Shown piece by piece: positions 1 through 6,588 of a stretch of 20,503 nucleotides of DNA. Below the pieces are notes generated by a model that was not told the DNA's origin, made no database searches, and worked only from the letters and a program-made list of their open reading frames with translations. The stretch lies in IMG/VR virus record IMGVR_UViG_3300017987_000433, positions 1-20,503 of that record, one strand, 5' to 3'. The translations under genes were made by a program, and so were the position numbers. Each line of letters starts with the position of its first letter. Position 1 is the stretch's first letter. Source of the stretch: a virus.

Positions 1-71
1 AAGGTTTAAAGAAAGCTGAAACAGAGGTTGTGAAAAGTATGAATAAATTTCGGCGATTGAGAATACGTTAG
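1..71 (+). CDS. C-terminal fragment of an unknown protein (partial)
   Basis: The frame beginning at base 3 is open from the window edge and ends at TAG 69-71. It gives about 22 residues that are rich in Lys and Arg and end in RRLRIR. The next gene begins 12 bases later behind an AGGGGG ribosome binding site, which fits the dense same-strand gene packing here. Too little is visible to name a function, and it could be a chance open frame. Confidence 0.4.
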   Translation, partial: GLKKAETEVVKSMNKFRRLRIR

Positions 72-83
72 GGGGTGTATTTG

Positions 84-254
84 GTGGCTAAGGATTTTAA
101 GCATATAAAAGATCCATACAAACGTAGAGATGCTATAGTAAAGCAAAATGAAAAAGACCATGATAGTTTTTTACAAGATGCTTATAATAAAACACATACG
201 GTGGTAAAAAACATGGTTGATGAGTGTAGAAAGAAATTAGAACGAACGGTTTAA
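84..254 (+). CDS. Small basic hypothetical protein, 56 aa, GTG start
   Basis: This open frame encodes 56 residues beginning VAKDFKHIKD and ends at TAA 252-254. AGGGGG at 70-75 lies 8 bases before GTG 84. TTG 81 is an in-frame alternative start only 5 bases from the same site, so GTG is preferred. The protein is charged and probably helical, with no membrane segment and one Cys. Its stop codon merges with the AAAGGAGA ribosome binding site of the kinase gene, so the two are probably on one message. I do not recognise the family. Confidence 0.6.
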   Translation: MAKDFKHIKDPYKRRDAIVKQNEKDHDSFLQDAYNKTHTVVKNMVDECRKKLERTV

Positions 255-265
255 AGGAGAGAATT

Positions 266-904
266 ATGAATTACTTAGTAGGAATTTCAGGAAAGGCAAG
301 ATCAGGTAAAGATACATTTGCCCAGATGTTGGCTCGAAGGTTACAAGCAGAAACAGGGTATAGTTTTGTTCTCATGGCTTATGCTCACGAGTTGAAGAGT
401 AGGATACAGAAAGATTTTGATATGTCCTATGAGCAACTTTGGGGCGATGAAAAAGAGGAATATGATAGACGTTATAAGAAAGATAGGCAGAATTGGATCG
501 CCGGCCGAAGAGATCATGATGAAATTAAAGAAAATTTTTGGACGCCGAGGGAAGTCATGCAAGCATACGGCCAGTTTTTCAGAACTATAGATTATGATTT
601 CTGGGTTAAATATTTATTTAAAGTTGTTGAAGAGCAAGGGTTTGAAAACGTTATAGTTACTGATTTAAGACATATCAATGAAGTAGATGCTGTTGTTAAT
701 AGGGGTGGATATCATGTTAGAGTGGAACGTAAAGAAAAAGATGATGTTCATAATGATCAGCATATTTCTGAAACGGCTTTAGACGAAGGTTATAGAATTG
801 ATTTTAAAGTTGATAACAGTGGAACGCTTGAAGATTTAGATCGAGCGGCTGAAGATGTAGCTAAATTCATAATGGATTCAAAGAAGTTAAATTTGATTGT
901 TTAA
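266..904 (+). CDS. Deoxynucleoside monophosphate kinase (T4 gp1-like)
   Basis: The product (212 aa) is probably a cytoplasmic P-loop kinase that phosphorylates dNMPs to dNDPs to feed phage DNA synthesis. The N-terminus reads GISGKARSGKDT (residues 6-17), a Walker A loop of the GxxRSGKDT form typical of phage T4 gp1 and relatives. A second conserved block, VTDLRHINEVDAV (about residues 131-143), corresponds to the Asp/Arg-containing segment after the central strand in this family. Length is close to the usual 200-250 residues. ATG 266 follows AAAGGAGA at 7-8 bases. The gene sits upstream of packaging genes with other small metabolic genes. The family call is by motif recognition. An adenylate kinase-like or other nucleotide kinase is the main alternative. 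Confidence 0.85.
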   Translation: MNYLVGISGKARSGKDTFAQMLARRLQAETGYSFVLMAYAHELKSRIQKDFDMSYEQLWGDEKEEYDRRYKKDRQNWIAGRRDHDEIKENFWTPREVMQAYGQFFRTIDYDFWVKYLFKVVEEQGFENVIVTDLRHINEVDAVVNRGGYHVRVERKEKDDVHNDQHISETALDEGYRIDFKVDNSGTLEDLDRAAEDVAKFIMDSKKLNLIV

Positions 905-916
905 AGGAGAAATAAA

Positions 917-1276
917 ATGGCAAGTAAGAAAAAAGGTTTAACAATTAAAGTAGCACCAGATGATATTGTTTATACCAGTATAAATAAAAGTAAAGATAAT
1001 TATAATAGCGCCAGACTGGTAGCTAAAGTAGGTGAGAAAGCTTATATGAATATTGGTGTAGAATGGGAAGGTGAGACCGTGCCTTCTTTCGCTATGGAAT
1101 TAATGGGGACCCTGACTGCCAGCCAAATTGAACCTAACACAATTGTGGAAGGTAAAGAAGATGAGTATAATGAGTATGAAGAAGGCGCAAAGAAATGTGG
1201 CAGTCCTAAGAAACCTAAGATGAAGAAAAAGATGAAGAAAATGGATAAAGAAGATTCTGATTTGGAGGATGAATAG
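917..1276 (+). CDS. Hypothetical protein with charged Lys/Glu tail, 119 aa
   Basis: Behind an AAAGGAGA site, 12 bases after the kinase gene, lies a 119-residue protein in two parts. Residues 1-75 look like a compact beta-rich domain with alternating hydrophobics (for example ARLVAKVGEKAYMNIGVEW). Residues 78-119 are a low-complexity polyampholyte of Glu/Asp, a Lys-rich stretch around 97-112 (KKPKMKKKMKK) and an acidic end. The tail is probably disordered and could contact nucleic acid or virion proteins. No family is recognised. Its stop codon overlaps the possible start of a small Cys-containing frame. Confidence 0.7.
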   Translation: MASKKKGLTIKVAPDDIVYTSINKSKDNYNSARLVAKVGEKAYMNIGVEWEGETVPSFAMELMGTLTASQIEPNTIVEGKEDEYNEYEEGAKKCGSPKKPKMKKKMKKMDKEDSDLEDE

Positions 1277-1407
1277 AAGTAGGAAGTTCGCAGTTTTGCA
1301 ACTCGCATTGTTCTAGACAAGCTGATTTATTGTTTAGCAAACGTGATGGTAATTGGCAAGAATTTTATGCTAATTGTATGTCTATTTGTAAACAAATAAA
1401 AAGTTAA
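1273..1407 (+). CDS. Possible small CX3C...CX3C protein (about 44 aa), non-canonical start
   Basis: The 146-base gap between two clear genes holds an open frame ending at TAA 1405-1407. From about 1279 it encodes a peptide with FCNSHC near its start and NCMSIC near its end, so two CX3C pairs are about 24 residues apart, which could bind one zinc ion. The frame is closed upstream by TGA 1270-1272. The only candidate starts after GGAGG (1264-1268) are ATA 1273, which overlaps the previous stop as ATAG, and later in-frame TTG codons. ATA is a very rare start, so this may be a chance frame or the remains of a gene. The paired Cys spacing is the only support. Confidence 0.3.
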   Translation: MEVGSSQFCNSHCSRQADLLFSKRDGNWQEFYANCMSICKQIKS

Positions 1408-1422
1408 AAAGGGGTTATTAAT

Positions 1423-1653
1423 ATGCCAATTTCAGAAGAGGCTTATAGAGAACCTAGTTGGATCAGATTTAGAAAAGGTTGGACCATAGCTAGACAAACT
1501 AACCAGAGATCTAGATTCATGGTTTTTAGTGATTATCCCAGAAATTATAGAGGTGGAGAATTTCCAACACCAGGGTATAATCCCAATCATCAAAGTATAC
1601 GGGTTGAAAGAGTTAATTTATATACTGATGATTTAACATTGAAAAAAAGGTAA
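1423..1653 (+). CDS. Small basic hypothetical protein, 76 aa
   Basis: ATG 1423 follows an AAAAAGGGG site at about 8 bases. The 76-residue product is rich in Arg and aromatic residues (EPSWIRFRKGW near the N-terminus, then DYPRNYRGGEF). It has no membrane segment, signal peptide or Cys. The composition suggests a small folded protein, perhaps one that binds nucleic acid, but I recognise no family. The next gene starts 16 bases after its stop, and the stop region supplies AAAGGGGAA as that gene's ribosome binding site. Confidence 0.65.
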   Translation: MPISEEAYREPSWIRFRKGWTIARQTNQRSRFMVFSDYPRNYRGGEFPTPGYNPNHQSIRVERVNLYTDDLTLKKR

Positions 1654-1669
1654 AGGGGAATTAAATATA

Positions 1670-2230
1670 ATGGTTTCAGTTGAGGAAAGGGTAGCGATAT
1701 TTGAAAAGGAATTAGATTTAATATTTGATGATAGTGTAAAAGAATTTACAAAACTATGTTTGGTAGCAGCGCCGGATTATTTTTTCACGGATTGTCCGGC
1801 ATCGTCTTCTGGTAAATATCATCCAATTAATGAGTTGGGACCAGATGGAACTATTTTACATACTAAGAAAGTTTTTACTGTAGCGTATGAGTTTTGTCGT
1901 GGGCTTGGTTGTGAAAATCATAGAGATGAAATTTTAAGTGCGTGTATTATACATGATCTAAGAAAACAAGGCTTGACTAAATCAGGTCATACCACTAAAA
2001 ATCATCCTGACTTAGCGGCCCAATTAGTCGATGAAGTTCAAAGAGACACAATGTTATTAGATGATGAATCATATAATTTAATAAGAAATATGGTTGGTTA
2101 TCATTATGGTTTATGGTCAACAGGTAAATGGGTTAAAGATCTATCAAATTACTCTATGGAAGAGTTATGTATGTATATATCTGACTATATAGCGTCAAAA
2201 CGTTGTGTAGAAGTTGATAGTAGGAGGTAA
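1670..2230 (+). CDS. HD-domain phosphohydrolase
   Basis: This 186-residue protein carries the metal-binding signature of the HD superfamily: His64 in TILHTKK, the His95-Asp96 doublet in ACIIHDLRK, further histidines at 107, 112 and 145, and Asp172 in YISDYIASKR. Family members hydrolyse phosphoester bonds in nucleotides, cyclic nucleotides or dinucleoside polyphosphates in the cytoplasm. The H...HD...D order with the final Asp in a helix resembles small YqeK- or dNTPase-like forms. The exact substrate cannot be read from sequence. With the dNMP kinase upstream, a role in nucleotide pools or in degrading a host signalling nucleotide is plausible. ATG 1670 follows AAAGGGGAA. The 3' end carries the AGGAGG site of the next gene. 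Confidence 0.8.
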   Translation: MVSVEERVAIFEKELDLIFDDSVKEFTKLCLVAAPDYFFTDCPASSSGKYHPINELGPDGTILHTKKVFTVAYEFCRGLGCENHRDEILSACIIHDLRKQGLTKSGHTTKNHPDLAAQLVDEVQRDTMLLDDESYNLIRNMVGYHYGLWSTGKWVKDLSNYSMEELCMYISDYIASKRCVEVDSRR

Positions 2231-2231
2231 T

Positions 2232-2525
2232 ATGGGATTTACGATAAATGAGGATTTAGGGATAGGCGAACTTTCCCCAGGTTCTACTGAAAGACGTTGG
2301 GAACCTGAGGGCGGTGTAGGTAGGCATAGAGAGAAGATACATAGAGAAAGTAGACATGCTGATGAGTTTAAAAATTTACCATTTAAATTTTCTAAGCCAC
2401 GAAAAGCAGGCCGAAGACATTATGTAAAATGTGTAAAATGCGGAGAGATTTTTTATGTATCTGTTAATACTGTAGGAATTGTCTGTAAAAATTGTAACGC
2501 TTATGTAAGCGTTGAGGAGGTGTAA
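2232..2525 (+). CDS. Zinc-ribbon protein, 97 aa
   Basis: The product has a charged, probably disordered first half and a C-terminal zinc ribbon: CVKCGEIF (about residues 66-73) and CKNCNAY (about 85-91), two CX2C knuckles about 15 residues apart that would hold one zinc ion. The start is set at ATG 2232 because AGGAGG (2222-2227) lies 4 bases before it. An in-frame ATG at 2214 precedes that site and would overlap the HD gene. Such small zinc ribbons in phages often bind DNA, RNA or the transcription machinery, but the partner here is unknown. The last codons form a perfect inverted repeat next to the following gene's ribosome binding site. Confidence 0.75.
   Translation: MGFTINEDLGIGELSPGSTERRWEPEGGVGRHREKIHRESRHADEFKNLPFKFSKPRKAGRRHYVKCVKCGEIFYVSVNTVGIVCKNCNAYVSVEEV
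2496..2513 (+). promoter_or_regulatory. Perfect inverted repeat abutting the ribosome binding site of the 2529 gene
   Basis: AACGCTTA, two bases, then TAAGCGTT is a perfect 8-base inverted repeat. As RNA it gives a 7-bp stem (2496-2502 with 2507-2513) and a 4-base loop. It ends one base before GAGGAGG (2514-2520), which serves the TTG start at 2529. The hairpin lies in the final codons of the zinc-ribbon gene, so ribosomes on that gene would melt it. It may hold the ribosome binding site open or bind a regulator. Function is inference. Confidence 0.5.
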
Positions 2526-2528
2526 TGA

Positions 2529-2972
2529 TTGACAATTGATGATAGGAATGGAGATGAAAAGAAACGTAGAGGCAGGCCTAAAGGATTTAGGTTAAGCGAA
2601 GAAAGTAAACAAAAGATTTCTAAAAGTAAAGAAGGTCAAAGACACACACAAGAGACTAAGGATAAAATTTCCAAATCTTTAATTTTATATTTTAGAAAGT
2701 TAAATCCACTTTCAGAAGAAATAGAGAAACGTTATTGTAGATGTGACGACGATGATACATGTGGTTGGGTACATGATGTACGTAATGATTTAGATAGTTT
2801 AACAGATGTTATGACTGATAGGTCGTTGAGGAATACCCGGCGAATAGAGCTTACATGTGGTAATTTTATAGAATTTTTCGGCCATAATGTAACGCCTGAA
2901 ATGATAGTTTTATTTAAAGAATTTTGTAAGTTAAATGGTTTAAATCCTGACGATGCTTATGATAAACTTTAA
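2529..2972 (+). CDS. AT-hook/NUMOD3-like DNA-binding protein, TTG start
   Basis: The 147-residue product starts with an AT-hook-like RRGRPKGF (residues 13-20). Two repeats follow, SEESKQKISKSKEG (23-36) and TQETKDKISKSL (40-51), resembling the NUMOD3 DNA-binding module of homing endonucleases. No nuclease catalytic domain is visible. The rest is helical with five Cys, three of them near 70-78 (CRC...C). TTG 2529 is the only start after AGGAGG (2515-2520), because TAA interrupts the frame upstream. An out-of-frame ATG at 2525 lies at ideal spacing but stops after four codons. Lying directly before the probable small terminase, it could be a packaging accessory or a transcription factor. The N-terminal DNA-binding role is fairly secure, the job is not. 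Confidence 0.65.
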   Translation: MTIDDRNGDEKKRRGRPKGFRLSEESKQKISKSKEGQRHTQETKDKISKSLILYFRKLNPLSEEIEKRYCRCDDDDTCGWVHDVRNDLDSLTDVMTDRSLRNTRRIELTCGNFIEFFGHNVTPEMIVLFKEFCKLNGLNPDDAYDKL

Positions 2973-2981
2973 GGAGGTGCC

Positions 2982-3512
2982 ATGGCAAAGCAAGGTAGGC
3001 CTAAAAGTCCTCCTAAAGCGAAGGAGATGCTGAAGGAGGTTATACCTATAGATGATATATTTAATCCGGAGGAAAAGAAAATATATGAGTCTTTGGTAGA
3101 TATTTATTTAAAAGATTTTGAAAGCGATGATCTCACAGCCGGTGATATGGATGATGTAATGAGTTTGGCTATGAATCGTGTGCTTGAAATACGCTTGTTA
3201 AAGACAAGCAAAGGTAGTACAGATGCGCAGCTTGATATAGCAGGTACGATTGAAAAGATGCGCAAGCAGAACGAAAAACTTAAAGAAAGTTTATCTACCA
3301 GAAGGAAGGATAGAATAAATCCACATGAACATAAGGGTTTTTCAATTATTGATTTAGCTGTAGCTTTTGAAGAGGATAAAAAGAAAAAGTTAAAGGACAA
3401 GATAAAAACACATAAATTAGAAGAAGATATAATTCTAAAAGAATATAATAAATTCGAAGGAAATAGGTATGATTTAGATGTAGAATTAGAAGAGGGAGGT
3501 GATCCCTCTTAG
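2982..3512 (+). CDS. terS: Probable terminase small subunit
   Basis: The 176-residue protein begins MAKQGRPKS, with a Gly-Arg-Pro element of AT-hook type. It continues with helical segments (about 31-75), a long coiled-coil-like helix (about 85-108, IEKMRKQNEKLKESL) and a very charged tail. This resembles P27-type small terminases, which bind packaging sites as rings and hand DNA to the large subunit. Sequence similarity is weak to the eye. The strongest evidence is position: it abuts the large terminase, with stop TAG 3510-3512 overlapping the GTG start by one base. AAGGAGGTG (2971-2979) precedes ATG 2982. Its final codons form a hairpin over the terL ribosome binding site, which suggests coupled translation. 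Confidence 0.65.
   Translation: MAKQGRPKSPPKAKEMLKEVIPIDDIFNPEEKKIYESLVDIYLKDFESDDLTAGDMDDVMSLAMNRVLEIRLLKTSKGSTDAQLDIAGTIEKMRKQNEKLKESLSTRRKDRINPHEHKGFSIIDLAVAFEEDKKKKLKDKIKTHKLEEDIILKEYNKFEGNRYDLDVELEEGGDPS
3490..3510 (+). promoter_or_regulatory. Hairpin sequestering the terL ribosome binding site
   Basis: Bases 3490-3497 (AAGAGGGA) pair perfectly with 3503-3510 (TCCCTCTT) around a 5-base GGTGA loop. The same bases contain GGGAGGTGATCC (3494-3505), matching the classic 16S rRNA 3' end complement AGGAGGTGATCC at all but one position. The terL GTG starts at 3512. The hairpin therefore buries an exceptionally long ribosome binding site, and a ribosome finishing terS would open it. The sequence is direct observation. 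Coupling is inference. Confidence 0.65.
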
Positions 3513-5260
3513 TGTCTCACCTGGTTAAAATAAAAAATAGAAAACTCATATATAGACAAGGGACAGAATTAATAAATTTTTATAGACAAAACCCTTGTAT
3601 TGCTGCTTGGGATCTTTGTAGAGCTGATCTAGCCCCTATACAACGTGTAGTTTTTGAAGCTATGTGGTTTAAAGATTACGTAATCGGTGTTATGGGTAGG
3701 GGTTGTGGTAAAACTTATATGCAAGGATTATTAGCTGTTCTAAGTTGTTTATTATACCCAGGTTATAGAGTTGGATTAATAGCTCCCACCTTTCGTCAAT
3801 CCAAAATGATTTTTTCCGAGGTTGAAAAGTTATATAGTAAATCAGCTATAATACGACAAGCTGCTGAAAAAAGACCTATCAGACAAACAGATACATGTTA
3901 TTTAAAATTCAAAGCTGTTGGTGGGTATAATGGTTCTTATATTGAAGCATTACCTCTCGGTATAGATGGTGCTAAAATTAGAGGATCTCGTTTTTATTTA
4001 ATTTGTGTAGACGAGCTTGCCCAAGTACCAGATAAAGTTCTTGATTTAGTTGTTCGTCCATTCGCAGCTGTTTCTTTAGAGCCTATGGAAAAAGTTAGAA
4101 GATTGGAGCAGCAGAGGAAATTAATAGAAGAGGGTTTAGCAACAGAAGATGATTTTGAAGATGAAAGTGTAAACAAGATGGTGATGACTTCATCTGGTTT
4201 CTTTAAATTTAACCATATGTGGCGGCGTATGAAGGACCATTGGGAAATGATGGATAAGTTAGGTAATGATTCAAGGCATATGGTTTTTCAAATTCCTTAT
4301 TGGTTTATGCCTCCGGGATTTTTAGAACTTGATAGTATTGAAGAAGCCAAACGTACAATGTCTTCTTATGAGTTTCAAATGGAATATGAAGCTGCTATGA
4401 TTTCAGATTCTGAGGGTTTTTTCAAAGCATCTTTGTTAGAAGAATGTACTATAGATAGTGGTGTGGAGATAGAATTATCTGGAAGAAGTGATGCGCAATA
4501 TGTTGTTGGTGTAGACCCAAATCAAGGTGGTGCTGCCAGTTGTGGTGTGGTAATAATAAAATTAGGGGTTGTTAATCAAGTAGTTAATGTTTTAGAATTA
4601 AAAAATAAAACTACACAAGGTTTGACAGAGGCTATACAGAGAATATATGATTCTTATAATGTAATGAGAATTTTTATGGATAAGGGTGGTGGTGGAAAAG
4701 CTATCATGGATTTATTAGAAGAAGGTTATGGTGGCCATGAACCTCTAATAGATCGTACAGATAAAGATAAAGCGCATTTAGAGGGTCTGCATGTTTTAGA
4801 AATGGTGAATTTTAATCCTTCTTGGATCTCTGATGCTAATTTTTCAACATTAGCTTTGTTAGAGGATAAAAGGTTAAAATTCCCTGAAGCACCTACTGGA
4901 GTTCAGGATAAATTTGCTATAGTGTTTTCAAAAATAAATATGCTGAAATCTCAAATGCTCAGTATTATTGTAACACAAACACCAAGCGGTCTTTTACATT
5001 TTGATACGCCTAAGAAAGGACAGAATAAGGATTTGTATTCAGCCATGATATTAGCAGCTCATGGTGCGCGTATAATAGAAAGAGAGTTAGAGGAAGATGG
5101 TTTGCCTGTATTATATACAAGTGGTGGTATGGTCCGGCAACATGCTGCAAGCAGTAGTTGGGATCAACATGTGCCTAGTATAGGGCAATCCCAAGCGCCT
5201 GTAGTTAGGACCACTGGACGAGAATTAGGTGCTGCTGTTTTAAAGAAAAGAATTAAATAA
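3512..5260 (+). CDS. terL: Terminase large subunit (packaging ATPase/nuclease)
   Basis: This 582-residue motor protein translocates DNA into the prohead through the portal and cuts it. Walker A is VMGRGCGKT (about 60-68) and Walker B is FYLICVDE (161-168), with the catalytic Glu following the Asp. The RNase H-fold nuclease domain shows its acidic residues in VVGVDPNQGG (Asp335), RIFMDKGGGG (Asp390) and NKDLYSAMILA (Asp507). The C-terminal ~60 residues form an extra Ser/Gln-rich tail. Length is normal for the family. The GTG start overlaps the terS stop and is served by a GGGAGGTGAT site inside a hairpin. The call is secure. Headful versus cohesive-end packaging cannot be told from this sequence alone. 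Confidence 0.95.
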   Translation: MSHLVKIKNRKLIYRQGTELINFYRQNPCIAAWDLCRADLAPIQRVVFEAMWFKDYVIGVMGRGCGKTYMQGLLAVLSCLLYPGYRVGLIAPTFRQSKMIFSEVEKLYSKSAIIRQAAEKRPIRQTDTCYLKFKAVGGYNGSYIEALPLGIDGAKIRGSRFYLICVDELAQVPDKVLDLVVRPFAAVSLEPMEKVRRLEQQRKLIEEGLATEDDFEDESVNKMVMTSSGFFKFNHMWRRMKDHWEMMDKLGNDSRHMVFQIPYWFMPPGFLELDSIEEAKRTMSSYEFQMEYEAAMISDSEGFFKASLLEECTIDSGVEIELSGRSDAQYVVGVDPNQGGAASCGVVIIKLGVVNQVVNVLELKNKTTQGLTEAIQRIYDSYNVMRIFMDKGGGGKAIMDLLEEGYGGHEPLIDRTDKDKAHLEGLHVLEMVNFNPSWISDANFSTLALLEDKRLKFPEAPTGVQDKFAIVFSKINMLKSQMLSIIVTQTPSGLLHFDTPKKGQNKDLYSAMILAAHGARIIERELEEDGLPVLYTSGGMVRQHAASSSWDQHVPSIGQSQAPVVRTTGRELGAAVLKKRIK

Positions 5261-5310
5261 TAATGTAACCTCACTATTTATAGAACTGTTTTTATTAGGA
5301 GGATTTAATT

Positions 5311-5604
5311 ATGAGCGACGAGATTTCCTTTTTCAAAAAAACATTTTGGGATTTATGGTTTCAGAAGATTTTTAGAAATATTGCTTCTGTAAAATATCAA
5401 TGGTTAGCTTTACTGTATGTACCTACTATTTGGGGTATGTTTCATATGAAGCCTGATGGTAAGGAACCTTGGATAGGTGCTGCGGCAGGTTTAGCATTTT
5501 TAGGGGGCGGTTTTGTAACTTTAGCTTTAGGTAGAATAATTACAAGAACAGCTCTTAAAGAAGAAGCTGGTGAAGCGGATAAGGAATTAAATACAGATAA
5601 ATAG
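5311..5604 (+). CDS. Two-TM small membrane protein, holin-like
   Basis: The 97-residue product has an amphipathic charged N-terminus, a first hydrophobic segment (about 29-45, YQWLALLYVPTIWGMF), a short polar turn (KPDGKEP), a second segment rich in Gly and Ala (about 54-75), and a charged tail. Two membrane segments with an acidic/basic tail match class II holins, which open the inner membrane at lysis. ATG 5311 follows AGGAGG at 9 bases. It is followed 9 bases later by another membrane protein of possible spanin-like build. No endolysin is visible in the window, so a head-associated or other membrane role remains possible. Confidence 0.5.
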   Translation: MSDEISFFKKTFWDLWFQKIFRNIASVKYQWLALLYVPTIWGMFHMKPDGKEPWIGAAAGLAFLGGGFVTLALGRIITRTALKEEAGEADKELNTDK

Positions 5605-5613
5605 GAATGAATT

Positions 5614-6573
5614 ATGGAGTCTAAATATAGGTGGGATATTTTTGGGATAGTTAAAAGTATTACGTTGGTGATTTGTGTTTTATTTTTATTTACTAAGTTT
5701 AATGCTTTAGTAGATATGTTTAAACCAACACAACCATCTCCACCACAAATTGTTAAGGTTGATGATAATGCTTGGAAAATAGCTTTCGAAGCAAGTAAGC
5801 AGCAAGTGGCGGATTTGAAAAAGATATTAGAAGAACAAAATAGTAAAATATTACAATTATCTAAAGAAAATAATGAGAAGATAGACGAAGTGGGTATAAT
5901 AAAAGCTAAGCTTGAACAATCTGTAAAGCTTCAACAAAAATCTTCTCATGTTTATTTGAAAGGTAAAGTAACGGATCATCATTTTATAAAGATTTATAAA
6001 AAAGCTTCGGATGGACAGGAATACCCAATAGCTTGGGCAATGTTTCATCCCAACCAACCAGATCCAAATAAATTATGGAAAGTTGGAACATATCCTGTTG
6101 AAATAGAAGCTAATATAATTGAAACTGAAGATAAAAAAGGTAAGTTTAATAGATATGTAGAATTAAATGCTAAGAATAACCAAATGAAGGAAACAAAAGG
6201 TAATTTATATCCTATTAAATTAACTGAAGTTAAATGGGCTAAAAACAAAATAAGCCATAAAAGTTTTAGTTTTTTAAATCCAAGATTAGGATTAAGTGGT
6301 GTTTTTACTAATGATTTTTTTGCGCCAACATTAGATTTAAGTATAGCTTCTTATGGAAGAACAAATGTTGATATGGATTGGCGCTTTCTAACATTTGGTG
6401 CTGGAATATCTAATACTGATGAAGAGGATGATGATTTTGTATTTTCATTCTCACCCGCCCAATGGAATTTTGGAAAAGCAGTTCCTTTAATTAATAATGC
6501 ATTTATAGGACCTAGTATTGGTTGGGCCGGCGCAGACACCTCATTTGGTGTATCCTTTTCAATTCCATTTTAA
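5614..6573 (+). CDS. Membrane-anchored coiled-coil protein with outer-membrane-like C-terminus
   Basis: The 319-residue product has four visible parts. Residues 10-27 are a hydrophobic anchor after a basic N-terminus. Residues about 50-108 form a coiled coil (ADLKKILEEQNSKILQLSKEN). Residues 110-205 are a mixed beta domain. Residues 220-319 have alternating hydrophobic strands and Gly/aromatic turns, finishing SFGVSFSIPF. A terminal Phe on an alternating strand is the classic outer-membrane beta-barrel signature. Read together, the protein could be anchored in the inner membrane, cross the periplasm and insert in the outer membrane, acting like a spanin of unusual architecture. I recognise no family. 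The start follows a weak AGGAA site. The alternative is a host-envelope modifier or a membrane-tethered virion assembly factor. Confidence 0.5.
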   Translation: MESKYRWDIFGIVKSITLVICVLFLFTKFNALVDMFKPTQPSPPQIVKVDDNAWKIAFEASKQQVADLKKILEEQNSKILQLSKENNEKIDEVGIIKAKLEQSVKLQQKSSHVYLKGKVTDHHFIKIYKKASDGQEYPIAWAMFHPNQPDPNKLWKVGTYPVEIEANIIETEDKKGKFNRYVELNAKNNQMKETKGNLYPIKLTEVKWAKNKISHKSFSFLNPRLGLSGVFTNDFFAPTLDLSIASYGRTNVDMDWRFLTFGAGISNTDEEDDDFVFSFSPAQWNFGKAVPLINNAFIGPSIGWAGADTSFGVSFSIPF

Positions 6574-6588
6574 TAAAGGAGTGTAGAT

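Noticed and set aside
341-562. Minus-strand open frames across the window (also near 1042-1320, 3104-3400, 3994-4176, 5857-6057, 6045-6248, 6351-6539, 9174-9416, 10582-10815, 12470-12727, 14391-14585, 20169-20360)
   Set aside because: Each lies antisense within a better-supported + strand gene, has low-complexity or hydrophobic composition typical of antisense reading in AT-rich DNA, and has no convincing ribosome binding site.
2214-2234. Upstream ATG start for the zinc-ribbon gene
   Set aside because: AGGAGG at 2222-2227 sits after this ATG and four bases before ATG 2232, which is therefore the real start.
2529-2560. TTGACA at 2529 as a promoter -35 box, and TTGACA/TATATG inside terL near 4626-4655
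   Set aside because: The first has no -10 box at a suitable distance and is the start codon region of a gene. The second lies deep in terL with a weak -10 and no structural reason for a promoter.
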